Shown in pieces: positions 11,241-22,694 of a DNA stretch of 64,000 nt; the first letter of the stretch is position 1, and each line of letters starts with the position of its first letter. The DNA comes from Atriophallophorus winterbourni. Taxonomy: Eukaryota; Platyhelminthes; Trematoda; Plagiorchiida; Microphallidae. The position numbers and the translations under genes are program-made. Below the pieces are notes generated by a model. It did not search any database. It worked only from the letters and a program-made list of their open reading frames with translations, and was not told the DNA's origin. The DNA lies in the NCBI GenBank assembly GCA_013407085.1, contig JACCGJ010020041.1, positions 1-64,000 on the forward strand, written 5' to 3'.

Positions 11241-12339
11241 TGCTATTAGAGAGATTTTATATTTTTACTCCATATTACTCTTCATCCTACGGTTATTGCT
11301 AAGTTTACCGTTTTTTCAACCTTTTGAGTTCGGAGTTAATCGAATTTCGGCTCAGACTTCAGGAACAATAGATTCAGTGTTTAAAAAGCTCTATCGATCT
11401 GGCAACAGTCTATCAATTATCGTGTAAGTGATCATCAAAATGTCGGTTGCAAATAAATTACTCTTCCACGGTAATTCTGCTTTTTGCATTTTTCAAATTG
11501 TTATGTAGTGATTTTGGTGATCCGCATGGTTAAGGATCTTCCACAGAAATAGCAACAAAACATTTTCACTTGAAATTGAATTGTTACTGAAACCAAACTT
11601 TCCGTTATTACACTTGAAATAAAGACAGTTGTTTCGGGCTTATATATAATATATGGTCACTGAAAATAGTTTCACTCTGTTTGCAGTCATAACTCATAAT
11701 TTTCATCGTAGGGAAGAACAACCCGTTGAACATACACCACAGGATGATGAGAATCATGAAAATGGTTTTGAAAGATTTAGAGGCTTTATTCGTGATTATC
11801 TCAAATTTAGGCTTACCTTCATTCCTTAATACAAAGGAAATAGCGGTTCACAAAATATTTGGAAAATGAATAGCGACAGTCAAAAGCGTGTAGATTGACA
11901 TATATTGATCTAAATTGGAAAACTCCGAACGTACGATTTCTTCTTACAAGGTATTCAAATTAAAGAACACAATTTACCCGCGGAGAAATTACGGCAACTA
12001 TCCGATTGAGTATGTGGCGAGTATGTATGCGTGTTGAAGTAATTTCCTAATACTTAATTTATTGATTTAGATGGTCAATGTTGGTGTGAATGAGTTTATT
12101 GTTTACCGGACGCTGACCCTGTATGCGTTGCTGTGAAATATGTTGAATTTCATCAGTTTCCGAATTACCTAACACTAATGCGTTTAAAAAATATTCTTGT
12201 GTGAAGCATTATATGCCAAGAGGGCTTATCCTTAGTTCGTTTTGTTCTCATTCAACCGGAAAGAAAATAAATTCTGCGCGTTTCGAAACACCTTATAAAT
12301 GATGGTAAATGTCCGTTTTCTGGCCACTGAATCAAACGT

Positions 12340-12373
<34 letters not shown>

Positions 12374-12960
12374 CAGTCGTGCGTGACTTCAATAACATTC
12401 AAGACACCTGAATATCCTCGAACAGTGACTAAATGATCCCGATACATAAAATAATAAAGACTGAGTGTTAATTCCACCTAGAATTGTCACAACATTTCCA
12501 TCAACACTTCAATCGATCTTAAAAATAACGTGATCCTATTATGTATCAAGTTGAAGTGCTCTAAAATGTTAATCAAGATCACAGACTTCCCTTGAAAGAG
12601 TCACCAAACGTTCACTCGATTATTCGGTCTATTTCCAGTGGACCAATAGAGTGATCAATTATTCAATGCAACCGAAAAAAAGTTTCACGTCCATCAAAGA
12701 CACAGTGACTGAACGAATTTGTATTTTTCTGAAAATTTGCCGCATTTGACCAGATGGTACCCACCTCACGCGCATTTGAACTCACAATTTTAGGTCCTTT
12801 TGAATAAAAATTCAATGAAATATAAAAAGATTTACATTGTATAAGTCTATTCAGCTTGCTCCAAGAAAACGATCTACTGACGCAAGCCAATTCGTTTTGC
12901 TCCAAATTTCACGTGGTGATTTTAATTTAGATATTAGGGTCATACTTTACCAGCTAGTTT
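11240..12960. other. No gene recognised; AT microsatellite inside
   Basis: Frames of 69-81 codons occur but lack domains. One of them only reads through the (AT)n run at 12340-12374. I see no recurring element here. Confidence 0.4.
12340..12374. repeat. (AT)n microsatellite
   Basis: An almost pure AT run of about 26 bp is followed by an ATGTATAT variant. Confidence 0.9.
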
Positions 12961-12969
12961 TGCCTGGTT

Positions 12970-13176
12970 GTGAGATTGTTTTATTCAGTTAACGAGAATA
13001 TGATAGACCTTGGTAAAACTAACGCCTCATTATTTGGATATTTGCAGTCGCTAAAGGATACAGATGTGAATATGATCATTGTAGCCACTCAAAACATTAA
13101 AATGCTAGGACTGTTGAGAATTGAAATGGATTCTACTGAAATTATCCCAATCTTTATACTGCGCTTAAATAAATAG
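12970..13176 (+). other. Unidentified 68-codon frame, possible terminal exon
   Basis: A frame ending 'PIFILRLNK' follows a good acceptor-like sequence ('ggatatttgcag', ending near 13049). The peptide after that point is about 42 residues with no known domain. It lies on the opposite strand to the candidate gene at 13.3-13.7 kb. The evidence is weak and it may be chance. Confidence 0.15.
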
Positions 13177-13335
13177 CTTAATTGCATCGGTTTTCCAACC
13201 AACTGTCCAACGCAAGTTGACTGATGTTGGTTGCACTTCACTCAGATTCCTTGGAAATTAATTGCTAATATCTCAAAAAATTAAAGTCTACTTTCGATAA
13301 AGTTGGTCAAGTTAATAAATACTTATCACACCATT

Positions 13336-13690
13336 TTATAGATCAAACACAATCGAAATGCAAGTATTGCCTGTAAGCAACTATTAGATGAGATATAAAT
13401 TTGAAATGTTAAGACGTGGCCAGCAATACGTGCATACATTTAATGTTGGTCATGAATACTTGACTTGGACTTAAGAATGGATCTCGGTATTTTGGATCAC
13501 AAATAGCCCGAAACCGAATAGACATTGCCAGAAATTCTTCAGCAGAGCAATCGGTATTTTGGGAATGCTGTGAAGAATAAGTTAGGTGGTTCTCTCTTAA
13601 AACGCTCTCATGCATTATAAATACTTACATCCATCCAATGATCGAGTACATGGTCCCAGTTTTGGCACACGTGCTACTTTAAGACATTTG
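13336..13690 (-). CDS. Candidate host gene, last three exons, function unknown
   Basis: On the minus strand three pieces join in one frame through two short introns. An upstream exon ends at 13629, at a GTAAGT donor (intron 13628-13568, 61 bp, acceptor ttcttcacag). A 130-bp exon covers 13567-13438. A second intron covers 13437-13371 (67 bp, GTATGC...gcttacag). A last exon runs from 13370 to a stop at 13338-13336. The phases agree (0, then 1). The peptide includes 'NWDHVLDHWMD' then 'AEEFLAMSIRFRAICDPKY' and ends 'CISIVFDL'. I recognise no family. The start of the first exon is unknown, since an in-frame stop lies just above it, and no copy recurs here. Splicing is inferred, not shown. Confidence 0.35.
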
Positions 13691-14705
13691 ATTTTTCGAT
13701 AAAATTTACCACCAAGCGACAAAGCTTGTTGATTGAAGGCAGCAGCAAATAGCCATGCTGGGATTGACAGACTGTACGCAATTAGAGTAAGCACCGACAT
13801 GATCCTAAAATATAAAATACTGAAGATGGAAAATCATCGTCTCCGCGATTTGATTAAAGTCAGTTCCCCTAAGAATACGCGATTCATTCAAGTTGTCTCG
13901 TTATACCGCACTCAAGACTCGATTGCGGACGTCATTAATTATTTGTAAGTATATGCTTGCTGTAGAATTAACTTCCACAAGATATTTTGAACCCCACCGC
14001 GATCTGTTTTTCCGTATCAAAATTTGATGATTATATAAAAGAGTGCGTTTGGCTTACAGTCGGATGAAGATAATGGAACAGCTAAAAATAGATTGCATTC
14101 TGTATTATATAGACAGATGATAAACCTTGAAAACAAGTCAGACAACGCACGTAGAATACGTAGAAGCACCGCCAATTCAAAGTTTATTATTTGACCTTGT
14201 TACAGTGTTGATTTTCACACATTTTGCTATTTGCAATTGTTAATTATTGTGACCTTGACAATATAGACGTTTTGAATCCAACCAGCGCGGTACGTTCTCT
14301 CTCGCTGTCTGACTGCAGTGAATGTTTGGACTGTGAGAACCAATAACGCTCACGGATATAACTCCATTTTAGCGAGCTTGCTACTTTATTCGTTACCTGA
14401 ACTGAACTTCCATCTCAACGGATTTAATTAAGTCAATTTCTGCATTAATGTTCATACTCGGAATTTTCGACATCGTGGAGAATCAGTATCCTTCCCATCA
14501 CAATTTCATTGTCCGAATCACTTAAGCTTTCGCTATTGTTTTTGAAATCTCTGATCGATTTTTGTAAGCCCATACCGCTAAAAATTTGTGAGCCCAACAT
14601 CTATAAATTGATAAACTTCTTCTAACTACGAACTGTTTATCCTCAAAGTTTTTCATCTACATTCGCATAAATTTTCTCATTCTCTAATTTTGATTTTTAT
14701 ACATA

Positions 14706-14990
14706 ATGTCTGATTCCGAAGTCGCTTTTGTCTCTTCTATTGTTAATTTACCATGTTTTAGCATTTCGAATCCTCTTCTATGGTTTGGTCAAGTCGAAGC
14801 CATTTTCCAAAACCGTCTTAGCTTGCTATTTATTCTCACATTATTCAGTGACTACTAATCGATATTGCTGAGCCAGTGAGTGAATTGATTCATACAGTTC
14901 CAGAAGACTCCCCGTGTGACACTTTTAAGTTAGCTATACTTTCCAGAACTGGAGTCTCTGGGCAACGAAAACTTGATTAACCTGTTACGT
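14706..14990 (+). pseudogene. Gypsy gag N-terminal fragment
   Basis: An ATG at 14706 opens 'MSDSEVAFVSSIVNLPCFS' and then 'NPLLWFGQVEAIFQNR'. The P-x-x-W-F-x-Q-V-E-x-x-F pattern marks the start of the capsid region in fluke and arthropod Gypsy gag proteins. A stop follows after about 45 codons, and further gag-like pieces continue in other frames to about 14990. No zinc knuckle was seen. Confidence 0.55.
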
Positions 14991-15004
14991 GGATCAAAAA
15001 ATAA

Positions 15005-15455
15005 TTATATTTCGACTCGGATGCACTTACTGCATTCGAATCAGCAAAAGAAGCTATTGGCAATGCAACTGCCTTATTCATTTGAATACTGATCCCACTA
15101 CCCGTCTCATTCTAACTACAGATGCTTCTAATTTTGCAGCTGGAGCAGTTCTTCAGCAACTCATAGATAATGACTTGCAACCATTATCTTTTTTCTCAAA
15201 CATTTTCACCGACACAACCGAACTACAGCGCATTCGGCCGAGAACTTCATGCTATATACCTCGCCATCCGACATTTTTGACATCTGTTAGAGGGTCATAC
15301 ATTTACCGTGCAAACGGATCACAAAGCTCTGGTATGTGCAATCGGATCTCGCCATGACAGACATTCTCCTTGCGAAATCAGAAACTTGGTATCATCTCAC
15401 AGTTTACGACAGACATTCGCCACATTTACGTTACTTCGACACCACTACAGTATAT
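15005..15455 (+). pseudogene. Gypsy RNase H fragment
   Basis: The sequence near 15030-15080 reads 'FESAKEAIGNATALF' in one frame. The next frame gives 'LILTTDASNFAAGAVLQQ' (about 15110-15165), the TDAS box of Gypsy RNase H with its catalytic Asp, then 'LQPLSFFSN'. Later blocks near 15320-15430 correspond to the HKPLVCAI and RHSPRE regions in shifted frames. At least three frame breaks make it non-functional. Confidence 0.65.
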
Positions 15456-15649
15456 AAGAAAACGTTTGCTATTATGGCGTCATTATTTCAATATCGTATT
15501 CCATTGACATCGCAGAAATCAAGATGCATATTGCATATCGATGAACTGCAATCAACTTTTATTGTAATTGAACAAACTATATTGCCCTCCACCCACTTAT
15601 TCTGCTTATTCAAATGTACACAATAACCTGTTAAGTTTCATAATATGGC

Positions 15650-16055
15650 TGTTCTTTTTAATTTAACTAAAATTCATGACACGACAAATCATGCATTTCA
15701 AGGACAAGTGTTGCGAGAGCCATCAATTGATTTAGAGAGATTTTCTACGTTCCGTAACGATTATTTAATGATCTTCCATCAACTTAGCCAACATCTACAT
15801 CGCTAGAACCCATTCATGCAATATCATGTAAAGTTGATTAATTTCTAATGCTTGATATTTTTAATGTTTCATTTTGTCATGCATCTCACGGCTGGAGCGG
15901 TTTTTTGGATACGCTCCCAATTCGAATTATGCTAAAATGGCGCACGTCTCATATAGCCTATTACAATTAAGTCAGCTCCTGGCCTGCACGCGTGGTCCTG
16001 TGTGACCCGGTGGAACTGCATCTACTGACAGGAGAATTGCGAAGATGGCTGAATG
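15650..16055. other. No gene recognised
   Basis: The stretch lies between the Gypsy remnant and an RTE 5' leader. I see no frame, motif or repeat. Confidence 0.4.
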
Positions 16056-16059
16056 CCGC

Positions 16060-17560
16060 GACTAACCTAGCTTGATTTTGGCAGCTGGAGCTCGTAAATC
16101 CATTACATCTGTCAATCTAAGGGAAGAAAAACACTTATTTCAAACCTACCGAGCCTTGTGGCTACATCCAATCATGGAAGAGTTTTCAGGGGTCAACCTC
16201 AAGGAACAATTCCCTGTCAGAGTCTCGTTAGCCATTCCGAAGTTATATACAAGTTCGTCATGGCAACTCCTGATAACGCATCGTTTTTCAAACGTATTTG
16301 CCTTAGTGTTCCTTTGTATCCGTGGGTGCTGTGGCGAGGTAGCAATTGCTGCATGAACAACACCAAGTTATCTATAATGAAATAAAGAACAAAGGTCATT
16401 TATGAAACTGGGAACATGGAACCTCCGATTCATGCTTCCAGGATTTCACAACGAAATCTGGAATCTCTGAATCATAAGAACATTAAGTGTGATTAACTAT
16501 GAGATATAAAGGCTAAAGGTCGACCCGGCTGAAAGAGATGCGATAACCAGACACTGGTATGCTAACAGGAAGAGATCACAAATTGTTGGAAAGGAAGGGG
16601 TTCTGGTGAGCCTCGACTGCATTGAGTCTGGTTTGCCATATGAAATAGCCTAATAAAAGCAGCAGAACCGAGCTGCAGCGGGAGCGAGCGGATATGGACT
16701 CAAAATCTGATGTGCTTTCCTGGTACCATTACGATGGTCAACGTTTATGCACCGACGCTTTCTGCGAAGCCTGCTGACGAAGACGCTTTTTATCATAACC
16801 TCAAAAACGTGCCACAAAAATCAGCGTAGTGGTATTGTAGGATGAAAATGGCCGAGTTAGTGCCGATTATGAGCAATGGAACAGCTGTTTCGGAAGGTTC
16901 GATGTAGGTAAAACCAAAGAAAATGGAAAAAGTCTACCAGAAATATGCTCATAGTTCTGTCTCTGTATCAGTAACACTTCCTTTGAGACAAAACCACGTC
17001 ATAAAGTCTTTTGGCAACATCCTCACTCTACGCAATGAGAGTTCTGTTAGGCAAACTAATATAGGAACCGTACTCCTCACCAGATCATATCAAAGCGTAG
17101 ATTGCGACACTGGCCATTCGCTGGTTTGTGCAAAACTGAATCATACCCAGTCGAGATTCCACCACACAAATTGTCTGCTAAACCAATAATAAATATCACT
17201 CACATGTGCCAACTTGATTTACCTGCTTCAGAAAACTAGGAATCGCTAAAAGCTGCATATGCCGAGCTGCACCTTGCACTCACGGTCAGAAGAAAGCTGG
17301 AAATTGCGACTGGTTCGAAGAAAAGCTTCTGAGATTACTGCTGTTTTGAAGATCCAACTGACTGCAAGACGATGTGCAATCGACGATCACACTGAAATTA
17401 GCCTTAAGATCCAAAACGTTGCTGATACTGAAATCTATCACGGTATGTATGTTTGGATCAAGAAAGCCATTTGTCCAATCAAACATAAAAATTCCTGTTA
17501 TGTTGTATCTGTTATCCCGATTGTCGTCAATACTGAGCAGATGGAAATATGAATAGAGCA
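16060..17560 (+). mobile_element. RTE element, 5' leader plus endonuclease, 3'-truncated
   Basis: The leader at 16070-16370 matches the leaders at 26.65-27.0, 37.03-37.2 and 46.57-46.75 kb (shared 'acatccaatcatgga' and 'gttcctttg' blocks). The endonuclease region follows at about 16400-17180: 'gggaacatggaacctccg' encodes the GTWNLR start, and 'atttatgcaccgacgct'-type sequence encodes the NVYAPT box. A TGHSLVCAKL block near 17110 corresponds to the SDH box, with Gly for Asp. Frames are broken throughout. A linker-type region up to about 17560 resembles 28.2-28.6 kb. The RT is absent. Confidence 0.65.
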
Positions 17561-17569
17561 CGTTTGCTT

Positions 17570-18800
17570 TCTCTAATCGAAGGACAGAAAAAGTTTACCG
17601 CATGTACTTTTGATCTGTTGCCAACCATTGAAAATCAAGATACTCTCTCTACGAGCCATGTGAAACAGTAGCTTCAATGTAAAACCATGTTCATAAAAAT
17701 GTGTTGAAAATTGCAAATGAGGTTTCATAGATCAGTATAAAGTTATTGATTAATCGGGAAATTCCGCTTTCGAATACGGTATCATTGGGTTGCTCAGCAT
17801 TTAACCAGATTTTAAAATTCGTTTTCACATTCAGATATTAATTCACTAGATGATGATAGATATAAAGAAATTTATAAATTATATTTAGCACAAAGGCTGT
17901 CAAACAGCATAACACAATTTAGTGAAAAATGATTATCGACAGCTACCTGAATCCTTTTTAAAGAGCTCTTCGGCTGTTAATCAAACGAGAAACATCGTTT
18001 CGCAATTAAACGTGAAACGATTATCACATGAATCGAAGAATAATCCTTTGTTTCTTTAAAAAACAATTTAGAGAAAACAGTATCTAGCAAAACATTCAAT
18101 CTCAGGTATCTAAAATAAGTATTACCAGATTAACTAACATAACATGTAACAAAGTTTTTTTGGTAACCGTATCAACTGTGTTTTTCATATCTCGCATGCA
18201 TCGAAATTCAGAGCTTCATACAAAAGTCCGACAATTTTTAATTACTTTCTGTGGTGAGTTTCAATATAAAAACTTTCCAAATGTATATTATGATTTAGCA
18301 ACGGGTAACCTTGTAGAAGCTACTTTGAAAAAATATTCTACTGGAAAGCAACACAATGTTTCTTTCACATTGTTAAATTATTTATTTTGGCTTTTATTTT
18401 TTTATTATTTTACTGTTGCTACTCAATAGTACCTCAAATATAAAACGTTTGCTTGCCTGATATTTTCCTGCTTTTTCAACTCATCTAATGGGCAGAATGA
18501 AAGCGAAATTATAAATATAATCGAAATGAAATTGAAAACCATGTACCAAGGTTTCATTACGAATTTAAATTGCATAATTACATTCCGATTTTGAAAATAA
18601 TGTTTCCTGTAACCCAAGAAACAGTGTCAATCCTCAATGAAATCACTGTCTCCACAAAATGTTTTCAAACAACATGATGCTTATCGGAGCGTAGGATGTA
18701 AGCTTCACAAGACCTTCATTAATCATAAGCATTCTGAGTTGCCCGTTAGGAATCACTTTGTGATTATGCATTATAACACCGTAGTAAGTAGCTAGAGACC
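17570..18800. other. No gene recognised; weak frames
   Basis: Two frames are noted without support: 18160-18429 (plus, 89 codons, a hydrophobic C-terminal end 'LLNYLFWLLFFYYF' that could be membrane-spanning) and 18423-18617 (minus, containing a signal-like hydrophobic run). Neither has a recognised domain. The rest is AT-rich. Confidence 0.3.
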
Positions 18801-18839
18801 TATTCAATAGTGGATTATTACAAACTCACAAACTCGAAG

Positions 18840-18965
18840 CTTACTGAAGTATTGTGGTGCTCACATCCCCATCCATTACACACCACTACCTTTTTCAGGC
18901 TGTTTGCCATCGTGAGGTGGAGACAGTAAGATCAAAGCTTACCGCTGTCACTTCAACGCTGAGCA
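18840..18965 (+). mobile_element. RTE 5'-leader scrap
   Basis: The 'gctgtttgcca..gtgaggtggagacagtaagatc' region matches the leader repeats at 3.98 and 4.21 kb and at 36.78 kb. It is about 120 bp and lies just upstream of an unrelated RTE-type C-terminal frame. Confidence 0.45.
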
Positions 18966-19067
18966 GCCATTATGCGGTTGTATAGTGTAGGGAAAGTTGC
19001 ACATTGCATCATTGTCCATTCAATTAAGAAAATGCGAATAGCTTGACTTTAATTTAGTATTAGATCC

Positions 19068-19784
19068 TTGCTCCTTCAGGACTGGTCTGGTGAACTGCCA
19101 AATTTTGCTATAAATGATCTGTTTCTCGATCATGTTGAGCAGTTCAAATATCTAGGAATTCTGGTGGTTTCTGTGGGTCGGATAGAGAAGGAAATCACGT
19201 CCGGAATGGCTAAGGCCAGAATGGCATTCGCTAAACTTAAGTGCCTCTGGAAGAGACGTGATTCAAGCTTGGAAATTAAAGGACGGATATTTTCCACCTC
19301 GTTGATGACAGTATCGCTATACGGGAGTGAACGTTGGACAGTTCGCTCAGAAGATGTTAGGAGGCTTGAGGTTTTCGACCAACGTTGTTTGCGTAGGATT
19401 GCTCACGTACGGTGGCAACACCACGTTTGCAATTCTGAGGTCAGGCGCCGCGTCTTAGGAAGCAACGGCACTAGTGTTCAGACAGCCATTAACCGACGTC
19501 GCCTCCGCTGGTTGGGGCACGTCCTGCGCATGAAACCCGAACGGTTACCACGCCGAGCGCTTTATGCGTCAGCTGGTACAGACTGGAAAAAAGTGGCTGG
19601 CGGTCAGCCACTAACATGGAAGAGTGGCTTGAAAAGGCTCACTTCTGGTCTAGCTAGGGTTGGACGAGCGCGCTTGCCTGGATGGGGTGCAAGAGAAGGT
19701 GAGAGTGTATGGCTCGACACATTGGCAACGATGGCAATAAACCGACTTCAATGGAAAGAGTGCATCATCTCTATTACTTTCTGA
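19068..19784 (+). pseudogene. RTE-type LINE, C-terminal part of the polyprotein
   Basis: A 238-codon open frame starts downstream of the RT catalytic core: 'HVEQFKYLGILV' (the FxYLG box), 'GRIFSTSLMTVSLYGSERWT' and 'VFDQRCLRRIAHVRWQ' are the conserved post-RT blocks of fluke RTE-like elements, followed by 'RRRLRWLGHVLRM'. It is the best-preserved C-terminal piece of this second RTE family; a degraded 5' counterpart is at 54.4-56.3 kb. There is no RT active site, so it is a truncated relic despite its length. Codon use is GC-richer than the flanks, consistent with an inserted element. Confidence 0.75.
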
Positions 19785-19899
19785 CATTCTCTGCTGTTCA
19801 AAAAAAATTCAAAAAATTGATGTGTGTAAATGGACAAAAAAATTACCCACTGATACCCACAAAGTGTTTATTTTCTCACTGTTTCTACCCGAATTGTAC

Positions 19900-20475
19900 C
19901 TTCATACAGAGCTTCTTTTCCAACTCTTATAATTCTGTAGATGAAAAATCAGGTAGTCGTCAGATTACATTGACATAATTTTAAACATTTCATTTTGGTT
20001 AGCTTCTTTATTCAGCGTCATTTTTGTTTAAGAGTTAAATGAGTAAGCAATCGTTTTGGTATTGTGAAACGCTGTGAAGCAACAGGTCACCGTATGATGT
20101 TCATCCTTTGTCTACAAGGGCAACGCGATCTACGCTGGCTGTGCCTTTTTATACAACGGTGAAACATTCTTATTCCAAACGATCTATTTCGTAGAGAGTT
20201 CAATTTAGACCGGCCGTACTTGCGCCATGGTTAAGGTTGAAAAGAAAAATGAAAGCTCTGAACCATAGGACTTGGGAGGAAATTGCATTTGATCACTCAC
20301 TTCAAACATACATTGTGAATGCTCATGTTCACACTTGACAAGAGCAGATGCGGTTTTCGACTGCTGAGCTTAATGCACACCAATCGTTTGCTAATCACAC
20401 CTCAGACCTACTACTGCCTGACACTACAATCGTTGTGTGATAGATTGATCCTCTCAAATCGAGGTTTCTCGTTAT
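19900..20475 (+). mobile_element. RTE 3' fragment, first copy of a duplication
   Basis: From about 20100 the sequence translates in broken frames to the RTE C-terminal end ('LRWLCLF', 'MKALNHRTWEEIAFDHS'), matching about 30.43-30.66 kb. The flanks (19.90-20.10 and 20.40-20.47 kb) recur at 21.17-21.37 and 21.48-21.55 kb, so the whole segment was duplicated after insertion. Confidence 0.6.
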
Positions 20476-20479
20476 ATGA

Positions 20480-21160
20480 AACAACAGATTATAACTATCT
20501 CAAAAACTTTAACATTTCTCAACTATTTTGAGGCTTGTGGTTCTTACTCGTACGGACCCTTCCTAATACGTACAACAGCGTGTATCTCGTCTCGTTTTGC
20601 TTGAAGGATTCGAGGTTTTTGACAAAAATGAATGGAAATTATGACCTTTGTACAGGACCAGGGGTTAGCTTCATCCACATGTTTTGTCCTGTGAGATTGT
20701 ATAACCTAATCGAGCCAACCGTATCTGATATTGGCTTACAAGTTCTTACGATTCATGCTAAATAAATTTAAACACCTAGATTTGGAAGCCAAGCTTGGGA
20801 TAAAGACAAAAGGTTTATCGAAGTAACTCTTGTCTTTACATTATTGAGGTGGAGAATAGATTCTGTGCCTGACATGGTGAAAACTTCTGATTTTAATAGA
20901 GGATTAAAACGTTTTATCTTAACCTTTTAGAGCTTACGTCATAATAAGTAAAGAAATCGAAGATCGGATAAGATTCACCATGTTTACTCACAATCGAAAT
21001 AACTCATTCGACAAAACAAAACCGAGTAGTCGGTAGTCAGCCGACTGCGACATTTTGTGTAAGATATATGTCTGCGTAGATTTTTCATCTTCGTTAATTC
21101 TTTTTTAATAATATGAATTAAAATACCTCATCAATTAATGTAAAAAAGCGATTCTAAAAC
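20480..21160. other. Spacer between duplicated RTE pieces, no gene
   Basis: A 76-codon plus frame (20535-20765) has no recognised domain. I see no repeat of this spacer elsewhere. Confidence 0.35.
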
Positions 21161-21164
21161 AGAC

Positions 21165-21645
21165 CGAGTTTCTTTTCCGAGTCTTCTGAATCTGCAGATG
21201 AAAAATCGGTTTGTCTTCAGATTAGAATGAAATCATTTGAAAAAAATTTTAATTAGCTTTTTTAAATCAACTCCATTTTTGTTTAAATCTCAAACAAACT
21301 TTTTAGTCTTGTGAAACGCTGTAGAGTAACATGTCATCGTAGGATGTTCAACCTTTGTATACAAGGGCAACGCGATCTACGCTGGTTGTGCCTTTTTTAT
21401 ACAACGGGGAGACGCTCTTATTCCAAACGATCTATCCCATAGTGAGTTGAATTTAAAAATGACTCCTTGCAAATGACTCCTAAGACCTACTACTGCCTAA
21501 CGCTACAATCGTTCTGTGATAGTTTGATCCTCTCAAATCGAGCTTTCTAGTTATTTCAAACACTTTGATGCATGAGATCATTGCTCGGTTGTGATGTACA
21601 TCCATCGTAAAAATCGGTCGAATGAGGACATTTCCACTGATATTA
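21165..21645 (+). mobile_element. RTE 3' fragment, second copy, internally deleted
   Basis: This is the same segment as 19900-20475, but about 190 bp in the middle (the equivalent of 20.21-20.40 kb) is missing. After about 21580 a 'gtgatgtacatccat' block matches the RTE 3' untranslated region. Nothing coding remains. Confidence 0.55.
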
Positions 21646-22304
21646 GGTAGGCGTGTATGAGATATTTGCCTAACAATTGGGTATAACACGCAGATATGAA
21701 TACACTGCTGTCTTGTGTTAAACTTAACGCTGAGTACACCGTGTAGTAGAAGCAAATCAGTGGCACTACAGAGGTATTTCCTACGTTGGTGTAATCGTTA
21801 GTGAATGTCTCGTCATCAACTTACATGTCATTATTTTCAAACATGCTTCTAAGAAAAACGATCAGATTTTCAAGTGCTCACATTTACGCATCACAATCGG
21901 TTTTGGCTGTATGCCATCATCCGAAGTATCTACTGGGACTACAACCAACCCGAAAAATTGTTAGATTAAATGATTCAAAAGGTAAATATTATTGCTGCGA
22001 TTATCAGAAATTGTATCTTGCTCAAAGTTCATTATTCATCAGATCTATCGAGATATAATTTAGAGTTTAAAATATCTTGCACTAATTTAGCATTTTAATA
22101 TGTCGCCTTATCGTTCGCAAATAGATCACATACAGGGCTTACAAGTTTCTCAAATTTGAGATTGTTACGCGAAAATTAAAATAGCTAATACAAGAACAAA
22201 TGTGCTATAATAAACATTTTCACAAAAACTAAATGTTCATATTTTTCTAGATAATCAAAATAACATTGACATGCGATAGGCGTACATATTAAACAGCAAC
22301 TTAC

Positions 22305-22380
22305 CGGTAAGTGGTTGTGCAATGCTGGTCTCCACTATCAAACACATCAACAGAAAGCAAGAAAAATCAATTTTCGTCAT
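22305..22380 (-). CDS. Candidate signal-peptide exon of a secreted protein
   Basis: On the minus strand an ATG at 22380 opens 'MTKIDFSCFLLMCLIVETS', then IAQPLT. A basic start, a hydrophobic core of about 12 residues and a small-residue site (SIA/Q) fit a signal peptide. The frame runs into a strong donor (ACCG/GTAAGTTG, intron starting at 22304). Such first exons are typical of secreted fluke proteins, including micro-exon genes, but I could not identify the following exons, so the product is unknown. Short length and AT richness leave chance as a real alternative. Confidence 0.3.
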
Positions 22381-22539
22381 TTCCGGAAATTTCTCACACC
22401 GATTACTGTATTGTGAATCCGACCACGATTTGAAACGAATGCTCCTCTGTTCGGTGACCAATCACGTTTCACCAGGTCTGTCCAATGTTGTGATCATCAA
22501 TTTCTTCCGTCGCTCAGCGAAAATTACTTTGTGAAGACG

Positions 22540-22690
22540 ACGCTTTCACGAGTTATACCTAAGGTATGAAGGTCAGGTCATTATACTTTATATTTTATAT
22601 AGTAAATAGTGGAATCCTAAACTTATTATCGTTAGGTGTGCTAATATGAGAAGCCTACACCTCACGACATCATATCACAGAGAAAACGGC
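22540..22690 (+). repeat. Dispersed repeat shared with 57.76-57.91 kb
   Basis: The block 'cgttaggtgtgctaatatg' with 'agcctacacctcacga' and an upstream 'atattttatata' run recurs in reverse orientation at about 57910-57760. There it abuts the start of a CR1-like ORF1, so it may be part of a LINE 5' leader. The copy here is not followed by ORF1. Confidence 0.45.
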
Positions 22691-22694
22691 AAAA

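Larger units (their letters stand above)
14150..15640 (+). mobile_element. Gypsy-type LTR retrotransposon remnant
   Basis: A gag-like start at 14706 is followed within ~300 bp by RNase H, so protease and most or all of the RT core are missing. Upstream sequence at about 14210-14430 is not coding and could be the old 5' LTR and leader, but no matching 3' LTR was found in the window. Several frameshifts separate the pieces. Gypsy elements of this architecture (gag then PR-RT-RNase H-integrase) are common in flukes. No integrase was recognised after 15640. Confidence 0.65.

Noticed and set aside
13615..13800. Signal-peptide exon starting MSVLTLIAY on the minus strand
   Set aside because: Its frame reaches the 13629 donor in phase 1 and cannot join the downstream exon, which requires phase 0. 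A different frame joins cleanly.
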